NCBI GenBank assembly: GCA_023139025.1
Contig: JAGLOH010000173.1
Coordinates: 1-5,097 of the forward strand
Reading direction: 5' to 3'
Source: Candidatus Heimdallarchaeota archaeon
GTDB lineage: Archaea > Asgardarchaeota > Heimdallarchaeia > Heimdallarchaeales > Heimdallarchaeaceae
DNA: 5,097 nucleotides
Below are positions 1-5,097 of the stretch, one piece after another. Position numbers and translations under genes: made by a program. A model generated the notes under the pieces. The model worked only from the letters and a program-made list of their open reading frames with translations, made no database searches and was not told the DNA's origin. Position 1 is the stretch's first letter; each line of letters starts with the position of its first letter.

Positions 1-1
1 T

Positions 2-1027
2 TATCAAGCAGAAAAACTCGGAGCAAAAGCAGCTTCTCTTGTAGGAGCTGAGCCTGAAGAAGTAGTAGCTACTGGTACTACTACAATAAATCTTCATTCA
101 CTTGTAAGTACTTTCTTTCAACCGACAGAGGAAAAAAACAAGATTCTAGCTGATGAACTCAATTTCCCTACTGATATCTATGCTTTACAAAGTCAAGTAA
201 AACTCAAGAATCTAGATCCTGATAAGCATCTTAAACTAGTTAAAAGTGAGGATGGAAAATTCCTTGATGAAGCGAAAATTAAACGTATGATTACTAAAGA
301 TGTAGCCCTAGTAATTTTACCTTCTGTTCTTTTCAGGAGCGGTCAATTATTAGATATAGAAGGAATTACAGAAAATGCTCATAAGAAGGACGTTTTGATT
401 GGCTGGGATTGCTCTCACTCAGTCGGCGTAGTTCCCCACAAATTTGATGAATGTGGAATTGACTTTGCTTTTTGGTGTTCATATAAATATCTTAACGCTG
501 GACCAGGAGCTAGTGCTTTCATATATGTTAATGAGAAGCATTTTGATAAAGATGCAGCACTAACAGGATGGTTTGGGTATATCAAAGAAAAGCAATTCGA
601 GATGAATCTGCATTTTGAACAATCTAGAGGTGCAGGTGGTTGGCAAATCTCTTCTCCTGCAATATTAGGTTCTGCAGCTTTAGAAGGGTCATTAGATCTT
701 ATACTTCGAGCAGGAATAGAAAACATTCGTGAGAAATCACTGAAGATGACATCCTATCTTATTTATCTAGTTGATAATTTGCTTACAGATGAACCTTATA
801 ATTTCAAACTCGGTACTCCTCGATTGCCTAATCAAAGGGGAGGACATATAGCACTTGAACATGAAGAAGCTTTGTCTATTCATGAGGAGTTAATGGAATA
901 TAATGTGATTCATGACTTTCGTCCTCCAAATTTCTTAAGATTTACACCATCCCCCTTAAGTAATAGTTATGAAGATGTCTGGAAGTTAGTTAACACTCTT
1001 CGAAAAATAATAGATAAAAGTGGATAA
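2..1027 (+). CDS. kynU: Kynureninase, PLP-dependent (5' end off the left edge)
   Basis: Kynureninase cleaves L-kynurenine or 3-hydroxykynurenine to alanine plus anthranilate or 3-hydroxyanthranilate, in the cytoplasm, in tryptophan breakdown or de novo NAD synthesis. The frame is open from base 2 with no stop, giving 341 visible residues; by comparison with the human enzyme (465 aa, recalled) roughly 110 N-terminal residues are missing. The ATG at 287 is internal, because the cofactor-binding GTTTINLH stretch (visible residues 25-32) lies before it. Fold-type I landmarks follow in order: FPTDIYA; the PLP-ring aspartate in WDCSHSVG (Asp codon 407-409, His 416-418); WCSYKYLNAGPG with the Schiff-base lysine at 485-487; GWFG; the substrate-pocket stretch WQISSPAI near 641; and the carboxylate-binding arginine in NFLRFTPSPL (938-940). 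The pocket Asn333 of the human enzyme is Ser here, while the preceding Ser is kept. No other kynurenine-pathway gene is visible. The family call is very secure; substrate preference is inference. Confidence 0.95.
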   Translation, partial: YQAEKLGAKAASLVGAEPEEVVATGTTTINLHSLVSTFFQPTEEKNKILADELNFPTDIYALQSQVKLKNLDPDKHLKLVKSEDGKFLDEAKIKRMITKDVALVILPSVLFRSGQLLDIEGITENAHKKDVLIGWDCSHSVGVVPHKFDECGIDFAFWCSYKYLNAGPGASAFIYVNEKHFDKDAALTGWFGYIKEKQFEMNLHFEQSRGAGGWQISSPAILGSAALEGSLDLILRAGIENIREKSLKMTSYLIYLVDNLLTDEPYNFKLGTPRLPNQRGGHIALEHEEALSIHEELMEYNVIHDFRPPNFLRFTPSPLSNSYEDVWKLVNTLRKIIDKSG

Positions 1028-1058
1028 ATAAATCTAATTTCAATTCTAAAGATTTATT
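1027..1058. repeat. 9-base perfect inverted repeat between kynU and the ABC operon
   Basis: AATAAATCT at 1027-1035 is mirrored by AGATTTATT at 1050-1058, with 14 bases between. The left arm starts on the last base of the kynureninase stop codon and the right arm overlaps the TATA-like element proposed for the ABC operon. It could be an AU-rich stem-loop at the 3' end of the kynU transcript, an operator for the downstream promoter, or chance in AT-rich DNA. The arms are read directly; any function is inference. Confidence 0.4.
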
Positions 1059-1059
1059 A
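1049..1059 (+). promoter_or_regulatory. Possible archaeal BRE/TATA element before the ABC operon
   Basis: A purine-rich AAGA is followed by TTTATTA (1053-1059). Transcription would start about 25 bases later, near 1081-1084, leaving a leader of only a few bases before the ATG at 1091. That would fit the lack of a clear ribosome binding site at this gene. The match to the archaeal consensus is partial, and the 63-base gap after kynU would also allow read-through. Confidence 0.3.
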
Positions 1060-1090
1060 CTCTAATGAAACTTATTGAACTTGATAAGGG

Positions 1091-2080
1091 ATGTTAGCTG
1101 TAGAGACTAGAAACTTAACTAAAGATTATGATATAAAAAAGGATGGAAAAAGAGCTCACCTAAGAGCAGTTGATGGTCTTGATTTGGCAATAGAAAAATC
1201 AGAGATCTACTGTCTTCTTGGTCCAAATGGATCGGGTAAAACCACAACTACACGCCTTTTAGCAGGAATTTTACGTCCTTCTGTTGGTGGAGCTCGAATC
1301 CTTGGACTTGATGTTGTAGAAGATGCGTCTCAAGTAAGAAGTATAGTAGGTCTTTTAACTGAAACTCCTGCCCTTTATGAAAGATTGACAGTGCGTCAAA
1401 ATTTGACATTTATTGCTAACTTATATGATGTTCCTAAAGAGGAAATTAAAACAAGAATCGAAGAATTAATTAATCTTTTTGATTTACCTGAAAAAATTGA
1501 CTTACCTGCTGGTTCACTAAGTAAAGGAATGAGACAGAAGGTAGCTATTGCGCGATCGATGATACATGACCCTCCTGTAATTTTTCTAGATGAACCCACT
1601 GCATCACTAGCTCCCGAATCTGCTAAAGTTGTGAGAGATCAAATTTTGAAGTTATCCAAGCTAGAAAAGCGTACTTTCTTCTTGTGTACCCATAATCTCT
1701 TTGAAGCTGAAAGACTTTCTACGAGGGTTGGAATAATTAATCATGGAAAACTAATCTCTGAAGGAACTCCAACTCAGCTTCGTGATTTAAAGAAAGATGA
1801 AACAACAACAGTTTTCAGGTTTGCAGTTTGGGATGATGTAATCAAAAACTTCTTCCAGGAAAGGAATTATGATGTTTTAGATATTAATCCTGAAAGAAAA
1901 TCTATCTCTATCTTCATCAGAGAAATAGAAAAAGAAACTCCTACTATTATTGATGAATTAATCAAACAGAATTTTCCCATGTTTGAAGTTAGGCATGAAT
2001 ATCCGACATTAGAGCGAGTATATCTGGAACTAGTGATGAGTGAAAATCTTCCACGAAACCAAGAGGAGGAAGAATCATGA
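1091..2080 (+). CDS. ABC exporter ATP-binding subunit (ABC-2 / NatA-like)
   Basis: This is the cytoplasmic ATPase of a half-size ABC exporter; it drives the permease encoded next (2077-2898). The nucleotide-binding domain fills residues 1-230: Walker A GPNGSGKT (44-51), signature SLSKGMRQK (142-150, the common SKGM variant of LSGGQ), Walker B VIFLDEPT (163-170, catalytic Glu168) and switch His201 in CTHNLFEAE. Residues about 238-318 form a small C-terminal domain like DUF4162, ending YPTLERVYLEL, followed by an acidic tail; 329 aa is usual for this subfamily. Two contact positions differ from textbook ABC proteins: the Q-loop position reads Glu91 (LLTETPALYERL) and the D-loop aspartate is Ala174 (SLAPESA, where SGLDPESA is usual). 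An in-frame TAA at 1085-1087 makes ATG 1091 the earliest ATG start; no clear Shine-Dalgarno precedes it. The gene overlaps the permease gene by 4 bases. Substrate unknown: sodium, drug, peptide and lipid exporters all use this architecture. Confidence 0.93.
   Translation: MLAVETRNLTKDYDIKKDGKRAHLRAVDGLDLAIEKSEIYCLLGPNGSGKTTTTRLLAGILRPSVGGARILGLDVVEDASQVRSIVGLLTETPALYERLTVRQNLTFIANLYDVPKEEIKTRIEELINLFDLPEKIDLPAGSLSKGMRQKVAIARSMIHDPPVIFLDEPTASLAPESAKVVRDQILKLSKLEKRTFFLCTHNLFEAERLSTRVGIINHGKLISEGTPTQLRDLKKDETTTVFRFAVWDDVIKNFFQERNYDVLDINPERKSISIFIREIEKETPTIIDELIKQNFPMFEVRHEYPTLERVYLELVMSENLPRNQEEEES
2063..2069 (+). promoter_or_regulatory. Strong Shine-Dalgarno for the permease, inside the ATPase gene
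   Basis: GAGGAGG lies 7 bases before the ATG at 2077, within the last codons of the ATPase gene, where it also encodes part of the Glu-rich tail. With the ATGA stop/start overlap, it points to coupled translation of the two exporter subunits. It confirms ATG 2077 as the permease start. Confidence 0.8.
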
Positions 2081-2898
2081 AGTGGAGAAGAATCTGGGCT
2101 TTAGTCAAAAAAGATCTTATTGAGTTTACGAAATCAAAATATGTGCTTTCAGCTATAATCGGAATTCCTCTTATTTTTGCTGTTCTAATCCCATTAAGTG
2201 GGCTGTTACCCATTACTAGTATCAATCCTGCTGATTTTGAAGGAGATGATACTTTTCCTGATTTTATTAACAACTTATTCGCGTCTACTGTTGATGATTG
2301 GGAATCACTGAATATGCATGCTCAAACCCTAATTATGATTTCATATCTTATGTTCGTGATGGTTTTAATGCTTCCTATAATTATTCCTGCAATAACAGCT
2401 TCTGAAACGATTGTTGGAGAAAAGGAGAGAAAGACTATGGAAGCTATTTTGGCATCTCCTATAACAGAAACTGAGATAGTTTTTGCTAAAATCACTTCAT
2501 CATTAATTCCTTCAATCTTTGCAACATTCGTTGCAGCTGGAGGGTATATGATAATTACAGACATATTGATCTTTCCTTTCATAGGTCAGGTTTTATTTCC
2601 TGACTTCCTGTCCATTATTTTTATACTAGTTTTTGGGCCTATGATTTCAATTGTAAGTGTAGAGTTAATGATCATGATTTCAACAAAAGTAAAGAGTGTT
2701 AGAGATTCATATCAGATAGGATCTCTAGTAGTTCTTCCATTAATTTTTCTAATAGTAGCAGGAATGATTAGTTTCTTCTTCAATTCCATTGCTACACTTA
2801 TTGGTGGAATAGCAGGAATGGTAATAATTATCGTCATTCTTTTTAAATTGGCAACTAATATCTTTAATAGAGAAAAAGCTATTATAAAGATGACTTGA
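2077..2898 (+). CDS. ABC-2 type permease (membrane subunit of the exporter)
   Basis: This is the membrane-spanning partner of the ATPase encoded just upstream. A short basic N-terminus (MKWRRIWALVKKDL) leads to TM1 at about residues 23-45, then a 37-residue acidic loop (46-82) probably facing outward, TM2 at 83-107, a cytoplasmic segment 110-138, and TM3-TM6 at roughly 139-168, 177-201, 214-234 and 237-257. The cytoplasmic segment contains GEKERKTMEAILASPIT, a hallmark of ABC-2/NatB-like permeases that probably contacts the ATPase. The C-terminus ends FNREKAIIKMT, also typical. At 273 aa it is compact: it has the six-helix core without the large outer domain of longer NatB-like proteins. With a single permease gene present, the exporter is probably a homodimer of both subunits (inference). 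The cargo cannot be read from the sequence. The start is fixed by the 4-base overlap and a strong ribosome binding site. Confidence 0.9.
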   Translation: MKWRRIWALVKKDLIEFTKSKYVLSAIIGIPLIFAVLIPLSGLLPITSINPADFEGDDTFPDFINNLFASTVDDWESLNMHAQTLIMISYLMFVMVLMLPIIIPAITASETIVGEKERKTMEAILASPITETEIVFAKITSSLIPSIFATFVAAGGYMIITDILIFPFIGQVLFPDFLSIIFILVFGPMISIVSVELMIMISTKVKSVRDSYQIGSLVVLPLIFLIVAGMISFFFNSIATLIGGIAGMVIIIVILFKLATNIFNREKAIIKMT

Positions 2899-2910
2899 TG
2901 GAAATTAAAC

Positions 2911-2929
2911 CCTCTTTCTTTTTTTGTTT
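2911..2929 (+). terminator. T-rich terminator candidate for the ABC operon
   Basis: Starting 12 bases after the permease stop codon, a pyrimidine tract contains TCTTTC followed by a run of seven T (2919-2925) and GTTT. There is no clear hairpin before it, which fits archaeal U-tract termination better than bacterial hairpin termination. It fills most of the 29-base gap to the convergent nitroreductase gene. On the other strand only a weak TTTAATTTC (2909-2901) follows the nitroreductase stop. Confidence 0.55.
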
Positions 2930-3434
2930 ATTCTTTCCATTTGTTATAATGTAATTTATTTTCATCATAACGTTTAACAGGAGGTTTCTCTTCTGCTGGA
3001 TATCCTATGGGTATGAAAGAGACAGGGTAAACTTCTTTTGGTAAGTTAAACATCTCTTGGAATTTTTCATAGAGATCTTGCTTTGGATAAATTCCACACC
3101 AAACACTACCCAATCCTAAAGAATTTGCCGCTAGAAGAATATTTTGAGATGCAGCTGCACAGTCTTGTACCCAGAAACCTCTATCATCTGAACGTCTTGT
3201 ATCTCCACATACAATAATTGCTACTGAAGCTTCTTGAGCCATTTTTGCATACGGATGAATTTCTGGAATTTTGTCTAATAATTTTCTATCCTTCACAATT
3301 ATAAATGCCCAAGGTTGCTTATTAGCTGCAGAAGGAGCATGCATTGCAGCTTTGAGAATAGTGTCTATATCATCATCAGATACAGGACTACTTAGAAATT
3401 TCCTGATACTTCTTCTTGTAAGTATATTTTCCAT
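2928..3434 (-). CDS. Nitroreductase-family FMN oxidoreductase (short form)
   Basis: This is a small flavoprotein of the nitroreductase superfamily; members bind FMN as homodimers and use NAD(P)H or another donor to reduce nitro compounds, quinones, enones or flavins. Visible motifs: TRRSIRKF (residues 6-13), whose arginines and serine bind the FMN phosphate; APSAANKQPW (33-42), a flavin-contacting loop; WVQDCAAASQNILLAA (88-103), the central helix; GLGSVWCGIYP (107-117); and PIGYP (142-146) before a basic tail ending YNKWKE. The 168 aa length is normal for the short group common in archaea and anaerobes. The ATG at 3434 starts right before the RRSIR motif, as expected, and GTGAT three bases upstream could pair with the 16S rRNA tail. 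It is divergent from the LLM gene and convergent with the ABC operon. The family is sure; the physiological substrate is not known. Confidence 0.93.
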   Translation of the reverse strand: MENILTRRSIRKFLSSPVSDDDIDTILKAAMHAPSAANKQPWAFIIVKDRKLLDKIPEIHPYAKMAQEASVAIIVCGDTRRSDDRGFWVQDCAAASQNILLAANSLGLGSVWCGIYPKQDLYEKFQEMFNLPKEVYPVSFIPIGYPAEEKPPVKRYDENKLHYNKWKE

Positions 3435-3464
3435 GAAATCACTTCGCTAACAAAAAAAATATCG

Positions 3465-3478
3465 GATATATAAAAAAC
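3465..3478 (-). promoter_or_regulatory. TATA-like promoter for the nitroreductase gene
   Basis: Read on the minus strand this is a T-run leading into TTTATATATC, centred about 36 bases before the ATG at 3434. An archaeal start site about 25 bases downstream would fall near 3444, giving a leader of about 10 bases. A bacterial reading is also possible: TTGTTA and TATATC lie about 16 bases apart on the minus strand. Either way this is the best promoter for the gene. Confidence 0.5.
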
Positions 3479-3487
3479 TTACATTGT

Positions 3488-3501
3488 AACAAATAAATCT
3501 A
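3488..3501 (+). promoter_or_regulatory. Weak AT-rich promoter candidate for the LLM gene
   Basis: AACAAATAAATCTA lies 39-52 bases before the ATG at 3540. Used as a BRE/TATA element, it would place transcription start near 3520-3525, at the left edge of the inverted repeat that crosses the start codon. The match to consensus is weak. The same 11-mer, AAATAAATCTA, also occurs at 1026-1036. Confidence 0.3.
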
Positions 3502-3524
3502 GCACAAACTACAATAATGAGTAT

Positions 3525-3547
3525 ACTTTCATAATCTATATGAAAGT
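3525..3547. repeat. 9-base perfect inverted repeat spanning the LLM start codon
   Basis: ACTTTCATA (3525-3533) and TATGAAAGT (3539-3547) are exact reverse complements separated by 5 bases, and the right arm contains the ATG at 3540-3542. It could be a dimeric repressor operator over the transcription and translation start, or an mRNA hairpin hiding the start codon. No regulator gene is visible in the window. The dyad is read directly; its function is inference. Confidence 0.6.
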
Positions 3548-4466
3548 GGGGCTTTCCATCCCAATACGAATGTCAGGAGAAGAGAAGGAAATTTACGCTC
3601 ATGACGCTAAATCAATAGGTATTGAGAGTATTTGGGTAGGAGACAATCCACCTATAAATAATGCCTTTTTGGATATTGGAAGATTGTTGAGGGGTGTTAA
3701 GGATATTGAAATCTGGACAGGAGTAACATCACCTTTCTATTATTCTCTCGAAGTACTTTTTGCTTTAAGTGTTTGGCTTAACAATAATTTCCCTAATAGA
3801 TTTGGATTAGGTTTAGGAATTGGTAATCCTGATGTTTTCAAAGATGAAGATATTTCTCTAAAACCCTTTAGCAATTTTAAGAGCTCTCTGAATAGGCTAC
3901 TTGAAATTGCGAACATCAGAAAAACGCAATTGAAGCTAGATGATTTTCCACCTCTTGCTTTTGGTGGTCTTGGGAATAAAATGTTAAACTATGCAAAAGA
4001 GAAAGCTAAATATTTACTACTTAATAGTATAGCCGATGTTGATATCAATCGAGCATTAGCCGTATACAATAAAGACGAAAGCTACACAAATAAATCCATT
4101 ATACCCTACGGAATGATGCAAATACAGTCAAATAAGCAAGAAATTTCCAAAACCATGTGGAATATTACCAAGGATATAGCTAAAAGCTGTTCAACATCTA
4201 TTTTGAAAGAACATGGGTATTCTTCACAAATGGTAAGGGAGATTCGAGAACTTAATTGGGAACCTTATACATCTGTTCCAAAGGGTGAGATACTTAGGGT
4301 AGTTAATGACTTTGGCATTATAGGGTCATTGGAAGAAGTACTTGAGAGGATGGAACAAATTAAAGAGTTCCAGAATAATAAACTAGTTAATAGAGTAGTA
4401 TTAGGCTGGTTATATTCAGAAAATCAATGGGATTCACTTAAGGAAATTGTCAAATTTCTGAAATAA
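3540..4466 (+). CDS. Luciferase-like monooxygenase (LLM) family oxidoreductase
   Basis: This is a TIM-barrel protein of the LLM superfamily, which includes F420-dependent reductases and dehydrogenases (for example Mer) and FMN-dependent monooxygenases. Evidence: the N-terminal strand MKVGLSIPIR; AKSIGIESIWVGDNPP (residues 23-38), matching the usual GFDSvWvgDH region; GVTSPFYYSLEVLFALSVWLNN (61-82), equivalent to the family's inner-barrel helix; NRFGLGLGIGNP (86-97), the family's RF-LGLG-G motif; PPLAFGGLGNKMLNYAKEKAKYLLLN (137-162); and GSLEEVLERMEQI (262-274) near the end. The usual aspartate-glycine after the 137-162 helix is replaced by Lys-Tyr, and the usual DH near residue 35 reads DN, so cofactor and chemistry may differ from the well-studied members. 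The length of 308 aa is typical. No Shine-Dalgarno is visible before the ATG; instead an inverted repeat crosses it. The gene is divergent from a nitroreductase. The family is secure; F420 versus FMN cannot be decided here. Confidence 0.87.
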   Translation: MKVGLSIPIRMSGEEKEIYAHDAKSIGIESIWVGDNPPINNAFLDIGRLLRGVKDIEIWTGVTSPFYYSLEVLFALSVWLNNNFPNRFGLGLGIGNPDVFKDEDISLKPFSNFKSSLNRLLEIANIRKTQLKLDDFPPLAFGGLGNKMLNYAKEKAKYLLLNSIADVDINRALAVYNKDESYTNKSIIPYGMMQIQSNKQEISKTMWNITKDIAKSCSTSILKEHGYSSQMVREIRELNWEPYTSVPKGEILRVVNDFGIIGSLEEVLERMEQIKEFQNNKLVNRVVLGWLYSENQWDSLKEIVKFLK

Positions 4467-4467
4467 C

Positions 4468-5097
4468 TCATTTATTTAAAAATTCAAGAAGAATTTTCAG
4501 ATCTTGCCATATCAGTGTAGGAGATATATCACTTTTTTCTAAATGATCCCTTTGAGTTTCTCCTGTAAGTACTAGTGCACTATTAATACCCACAGAATTA
4601 GCCATTTTAATATCTGTTTCAAGTCTATCTCCAATAACTAGAACTTCTGAAAAACCTACTTGAGAATTACCTAAGCAGAGTTTCAAAATCATTTCATTGG
4701 GTTTTCCAAAGATAATATCAGCTGTTCTACTTGTTGCTTGTTCAAACATTTTCAGAAAGGAACCTACATCTGGAATCTTACCACCCTCAACAGGACAAGT
4801 ATCATCAGGATGTGTTGCAAAGAAAGGAATTACAGGTTTTTCTTGCAGCAAAAGTGCTGTATTAGCAATCTTTTCATAAGTAAGAGTCTTGTCGAAACCC
4901 AGAACTAGGGCTTTAGGACCTATCTCTGTGTTGAATACCCCAGCATTTTCAAAGTCTTCAATCATTGAAGGAGTACCAACAATATAGCATTGGTCATAGT
5001 GATTTTTCAATAAATAATCAATGGTTGCTTGTGTAGAAGTGTAAATGTTTGAGAAATCCAGTTTAACACCTAAAACTCTTTCTAATCTTTCTTTGTT
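4468..5097 (-). CDS. HAD-IIA (NagD-like) phosphatase, N-terminus off the right edge
   Basis: This is the C-terminal 209 residues of a HAD-superfamily phosphatase of subfamily IIA, the group of NagD and eukaryotic phosphoglycolate/4-nitrophenyl phosphatases. The frame is open to the right edge; the TTG at 5010 is an internal Leu, since RLERVLGVKLDFSNIYTS and the following helix precede it as in family members. Missing off the edge are motif I (the DxD nucleophile) and motif II. Present are the cap domain (YIVGTPSM, then ALVLGFDKTLTYEKIANTA and FATHPDDTCPVEGGKIPD), the motif III lysine in FGKPNEM (codon 4702-4704) and motif IV VIGDRLETDI with its two metal-site aspartates, followed by GINSALVLTGET, a IIA signature. 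The substrate is a small phosphate ester, not identifiable here. The stop lies one base from the stop of the convergent LLM gene. Whether the catalytic nucleophile is intact cannot be seen. Confidence 0.92.
   Translation of the reverse strand, partial: NKERLERVLGVKLDFSNIYTSTQATIDYLLKNHYDQCYIVGTPSMIEDFENAGVFNTEIGPKALVLGFDKTLTYEKIANTALLLQEKPVIPFFATHPDDTCPVEGGKIPDVGSFLKMFEQATSRTADIIFGKPNEMILKLCLGNSQVGFSEVLVIGDRLETDIKMANSVGINSALVLTGETQRDHLEKSDISPTLIWQDLKILLEFLNK
4479..4497 (+). terminator. Possible AT-rich stem-loop after the LLM gene
   Basis: AAAATTC (4479-4485) and GAATTTT (4491-4497) pair across AAGAA, starting 12 bases after the LLM stop codon and lying within the last codons of the opposing phosphatase gene. 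A seven-pair stem ending in four U could help terminate the LLM transcript. The stem is weak, and the bases also encode protein on the other strand, so this is tentative. Confidence 0.22.

Noticed and set aside
415..726. Minus-strand open frame of 103 codons inside kynU
   Set aside because: It lies wholly opposite a well-conserved enzyme, has no recognisable domain and no ribosome binding site; a shadow frame.
287..1027. ATG at 287 as the start of a 246-residue kynureninase
   Set aside because: The frame stays open to the left edge, and the upstream part encodes conserved kynureninase segments including GTTTINLH, so 287 is an internal methionine.
1028..1090. Small RNA or riboswitch in the gap before the ABC operon
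   Set aside because: Only 63 bases, strongly A/T, with one weak stem; no known riboswitch core is recognisable.
1989..2582. Minus-strand open frames opposite the ABC permease
   Set aside because: Their hydrophobic or basic translations mirror the permease codons on the other strand; no domain or start signal supports them.
1091..2898. Calling the exporter NatAB (sodium export)
   Set aside because: The ATPase is NatA-like, but the permease is much shorter than typical NatB, and many substrates are handled by the same architecture.
3435..3539. tRNA or small gene in the divergent spacer
   Set aside because: No cloverleaf, no T-loop GTTC, and no supported reading frame; the region is explained by two promoters and a dyad.
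4697..4879. Plus-strand 60-codon frame opposite the phosphatase
   Set aside because: It lies fully antisense to the conserved HAD motif III and cap region, without a start signal; a shadow frame.
4468..5010. TTG at 5010 as the start of the HAD phosphatase
   Set aside because: Family-like sequence continues in frame through to the right edge, and motifs I and II must lie further upstream.

Overview
This is an AT-rich, tightly packed prokaryotic window with six protein genes and no RNA genes, mobile elements, CRISPR arrays or long empty stretches. The best guess for the source is an archaeon, possibly a low-GC Asgard lineage of the Heimdallarchaeia type. The clues are TATA-like boxes in front of genes, T-rich runs after genes, an LLM-family (often F420-dependent) oxidoreductase, and a eukaryote-like kynureninase. 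No marker gene is present, so this is inference; a low-GC bacterium is not excluded.

Layout from left to right: (1) 2-1027 +, the C-terminal three quarters of a kynureninase, cut by the left edge. (2) 1091-2080 + and 2077-2898 +, an ABC exporter made of one ATPase and one ABC-2 type permease, overlapping by 4 bases (ATGA) with a strong ribosome binding site inside the end of the first gene. (3) 2928-3434 -, a short nitroreductase-family flavoprotein, convergent with the exporter across a 29-base gap that holds a T-rich terminator candidate. (4) 3540-4466 +, a luciferase-like monooxygenase (LLM) family protein, divergent from the nitroreductase across a 105-base promoter region. (5) 4468-5097 -, the C-terminal part of a HAD-IIA (NagD-like) phosphatase cut by the right edge, tail-to-tail with the LLM gene with a single base between stop codons.

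How the genes work together: only the ABC pair is clearly one functional unit, a half-size exporter probably acting as a homodimer of each subunit. Kynureninase belongs to tryptophan breakdown or de novo NAD synthesis through the kynurenine route; no partner gene of that route is visible. The divergent nitroreductase and LLM genes both encode flavin- or deazaflavin-type oxidoreductases and could share control from the region between them. The most distinctive non-coding signal is a perfect 9-base inverted repeat across the LLM start codon (3525-3547). A second 9-base inverted repeat lies between the kynureninase and ABC genes (1027-1058). Nothing here amounts to a clearly new biological system; the points worth a second look are modest regulatory signals and active-site substitutions.
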